This document shows, in pieces, positions 5,317 through 5,628 of a stretch of 5,628 bases of DNA (position 1 is its first letter; each line of letters starts with the position of its first letter). Source of the DNA: AL-N1 sp039178835 (GTDB lineage: Bacteria > Chloroflexota > Chloroflexia > Chloroflexales > Roseiflexaceae); assembly GCA_039178835.1 (NCBI GenBank), contig JBCDFA010000437.1, positions 1 through 5,628 on the forward strand, in the 5' to 3' direction. The notes under the pieces are model-generated. The model made no database searches. It saw only the letters and a list, made by a program, of their open reading frames with translations, and was not told where the DNA came from. The translations under genes and the position numbers were made by a program.

Positions 5317-5500
5317 TGGCAGTGTTGCATCCGCCAGACCACCCGCAAGGGATACTTGCTGTGTAATAATGCATGGGTCATTGTGACAGTTGTCCGACCA
5401 ATCAATCCATCCCACATTTTGTGTGCCATTTGGATGTCTCGGGGTGTAATACCTGAGCCGGATGTGTCGGGGTGGTGGACCATCCTAACAAGAAAGTGGC

Positions 5501-5570
5501 TAAAATGCCATATTTTTACAGATATCCGGTATAAGGATTGCCAAAAGCTCTATCTGCTTTACTATATCTA
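5501..5570. repeat. 70-bp direct repeat, copy 2 (upstream of the right-edge gene)
   Basis: Second copy of the element at 4891-4960, identical over 5531-5570. It ends about 40 bases before the last ATG of the window. Similarity outside the 70 bases fades quickly on both sides. Confidence 0.95.
5538..5565 (+). promoter_or_regulatory. Candidate promoter of the right-edge gene, in repeat copy 2
   Basis: The same TTGCCA, 16-base spacer and TACTAT as in copy 1. A start near 5572 would give a leader of about 38 bases to the ATG at 5610, which has a good Shine-Dalgarno site. Confidence 0.5.
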
Positions 5571-5609
5571 CGGTGTTTTGATGATGCTTTTTTGATATGG
5601 AGGCTATGT

Positions 5610-5628
5610 ATGCTCAAAGGGTTCCGCG
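5610..5628 (+). CDS. Start of a plus-strand gene running off the window (possibly an MscL-type channel)
   Basis: ATG at 5610 follows ATGGAGG (5597-5603) by 6 bases and is preceded by a candidate promoter in the 70-bp repeat. Only six residues are visible, MLKGFR. Many large-conductance mechanosensitive channels (MscL) begin MLKGFR[DE]F, so that is a natural guess, but six residues cannot establish it. The ATG at 5606 is less likely because it lies only 2 bases from the ribosome site. Confidence 0.5.

Larger units (their letters stand above)
4961..5500. other. Gene-free stretch enclosed by the two 70-bp repeats
   Basis: 540 bases with no coding frame I would support. It contains two copies of CCTGAGC[C/T]TGTCGAAGG, a 13-base palindrome (5088-5100, ACCTCG/CGAGGT around T) and some GTGTAGGTG-like repetition near 5178 and 5241. 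The 117-codon minus frame here (5415-5062) translates the dispersed repeat into PPSTSSG and PPSTGSG, as expected of a repeat rather than a protein. No transposase, tRNA or CRISPR is visible. Confidence 0.7.

Noticed and set aside
5062..5415. 117-codon minus-strand frame
   Set aside because: It covers both dispersed CCTGAGC[C/T]TGTCGAAGG repeats, whose translation gives PPST[SG]SG runs, and shows no domain.
4891..5570. CRISPR array or phage attachment-site reading of the 70-bp repeats
   Set aside because: Only two copies, spaced 610 bases apart, with no integrase, tRNA or cas gene in view.
5356..5595. 79-codon plus-strand frame
   Set aside because: It runs through the 70-bp repeat and the promoter candidate, lacks a ribosome site and has no protein-like features.

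Overview
The window looks like an accessory part of a bacterial chromosome of medium GC. Every gene has a bacterial Shine-Dalgarno site, four products are predicted to be exported, and there are simple intergenic repeats. The style (V8/trypsin-like secreted proteases with a Pro-rich pro-region, dispersed CCTGAGC[C/T]TGTCGAAGG repeats, a DUF3574 protein) would fit a Chloroflexota-like organism. That placement is an impression, not something the sequence proves.

Layout. Bases 1-2376 carry three genes on the minus strand, read right to left. First is a small secreted protein made of two copies of a Cys-pair repeat (2376-2011). Next is a complete secreted trypsin/V8-like serine protease (1920-892). 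Last is a close tandem paralogue of that protease (852 to beyond base 1). The gaps are 90 and 39 bases and no strong internal promoter is seen, so they may form one operon. Bases 2377-2690 are a divergent intergenic region. Bases 2691-4255 carry two tandem plus-strand short-chain dehydrogenase/reductase-like (SDR) genes, closed by a good intrinsic terminator. A DUF3574 gene (4855-4331, minus) converges on them. Bases 4961-5500 hold no convincing gene. They are flanked by two direct copies of a 70-bp element that looks like a two-way promoter. The first few codons of another plus-strand gene, possibly an MscL-type channel, end the window.

Main observation. The window has two unrelated tandem gene pairs, and in each pair one copy keeps its reading frame but has lost family-defining active-site or cofactor residues. 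In the protease pair the downstream copy has Gln in place of the catalytic His, and Asn in place of the catalytic Asp next to a three-residue deletion, while all four Cys remain. In the SDR pair the upstream copy has lost the Gly-rich nucleotide-binding motif and the NAG-type motif, and has run through its ancestral stop. Its C-terminal third nevertheless remains almost identical to its partner at the protein level despite many silent base changes. This pattern suggests retained pseudoenzymes, perhaps as partner subunits, decoys or binding proteins, rather than ordinary decay. That functional reading is inference.
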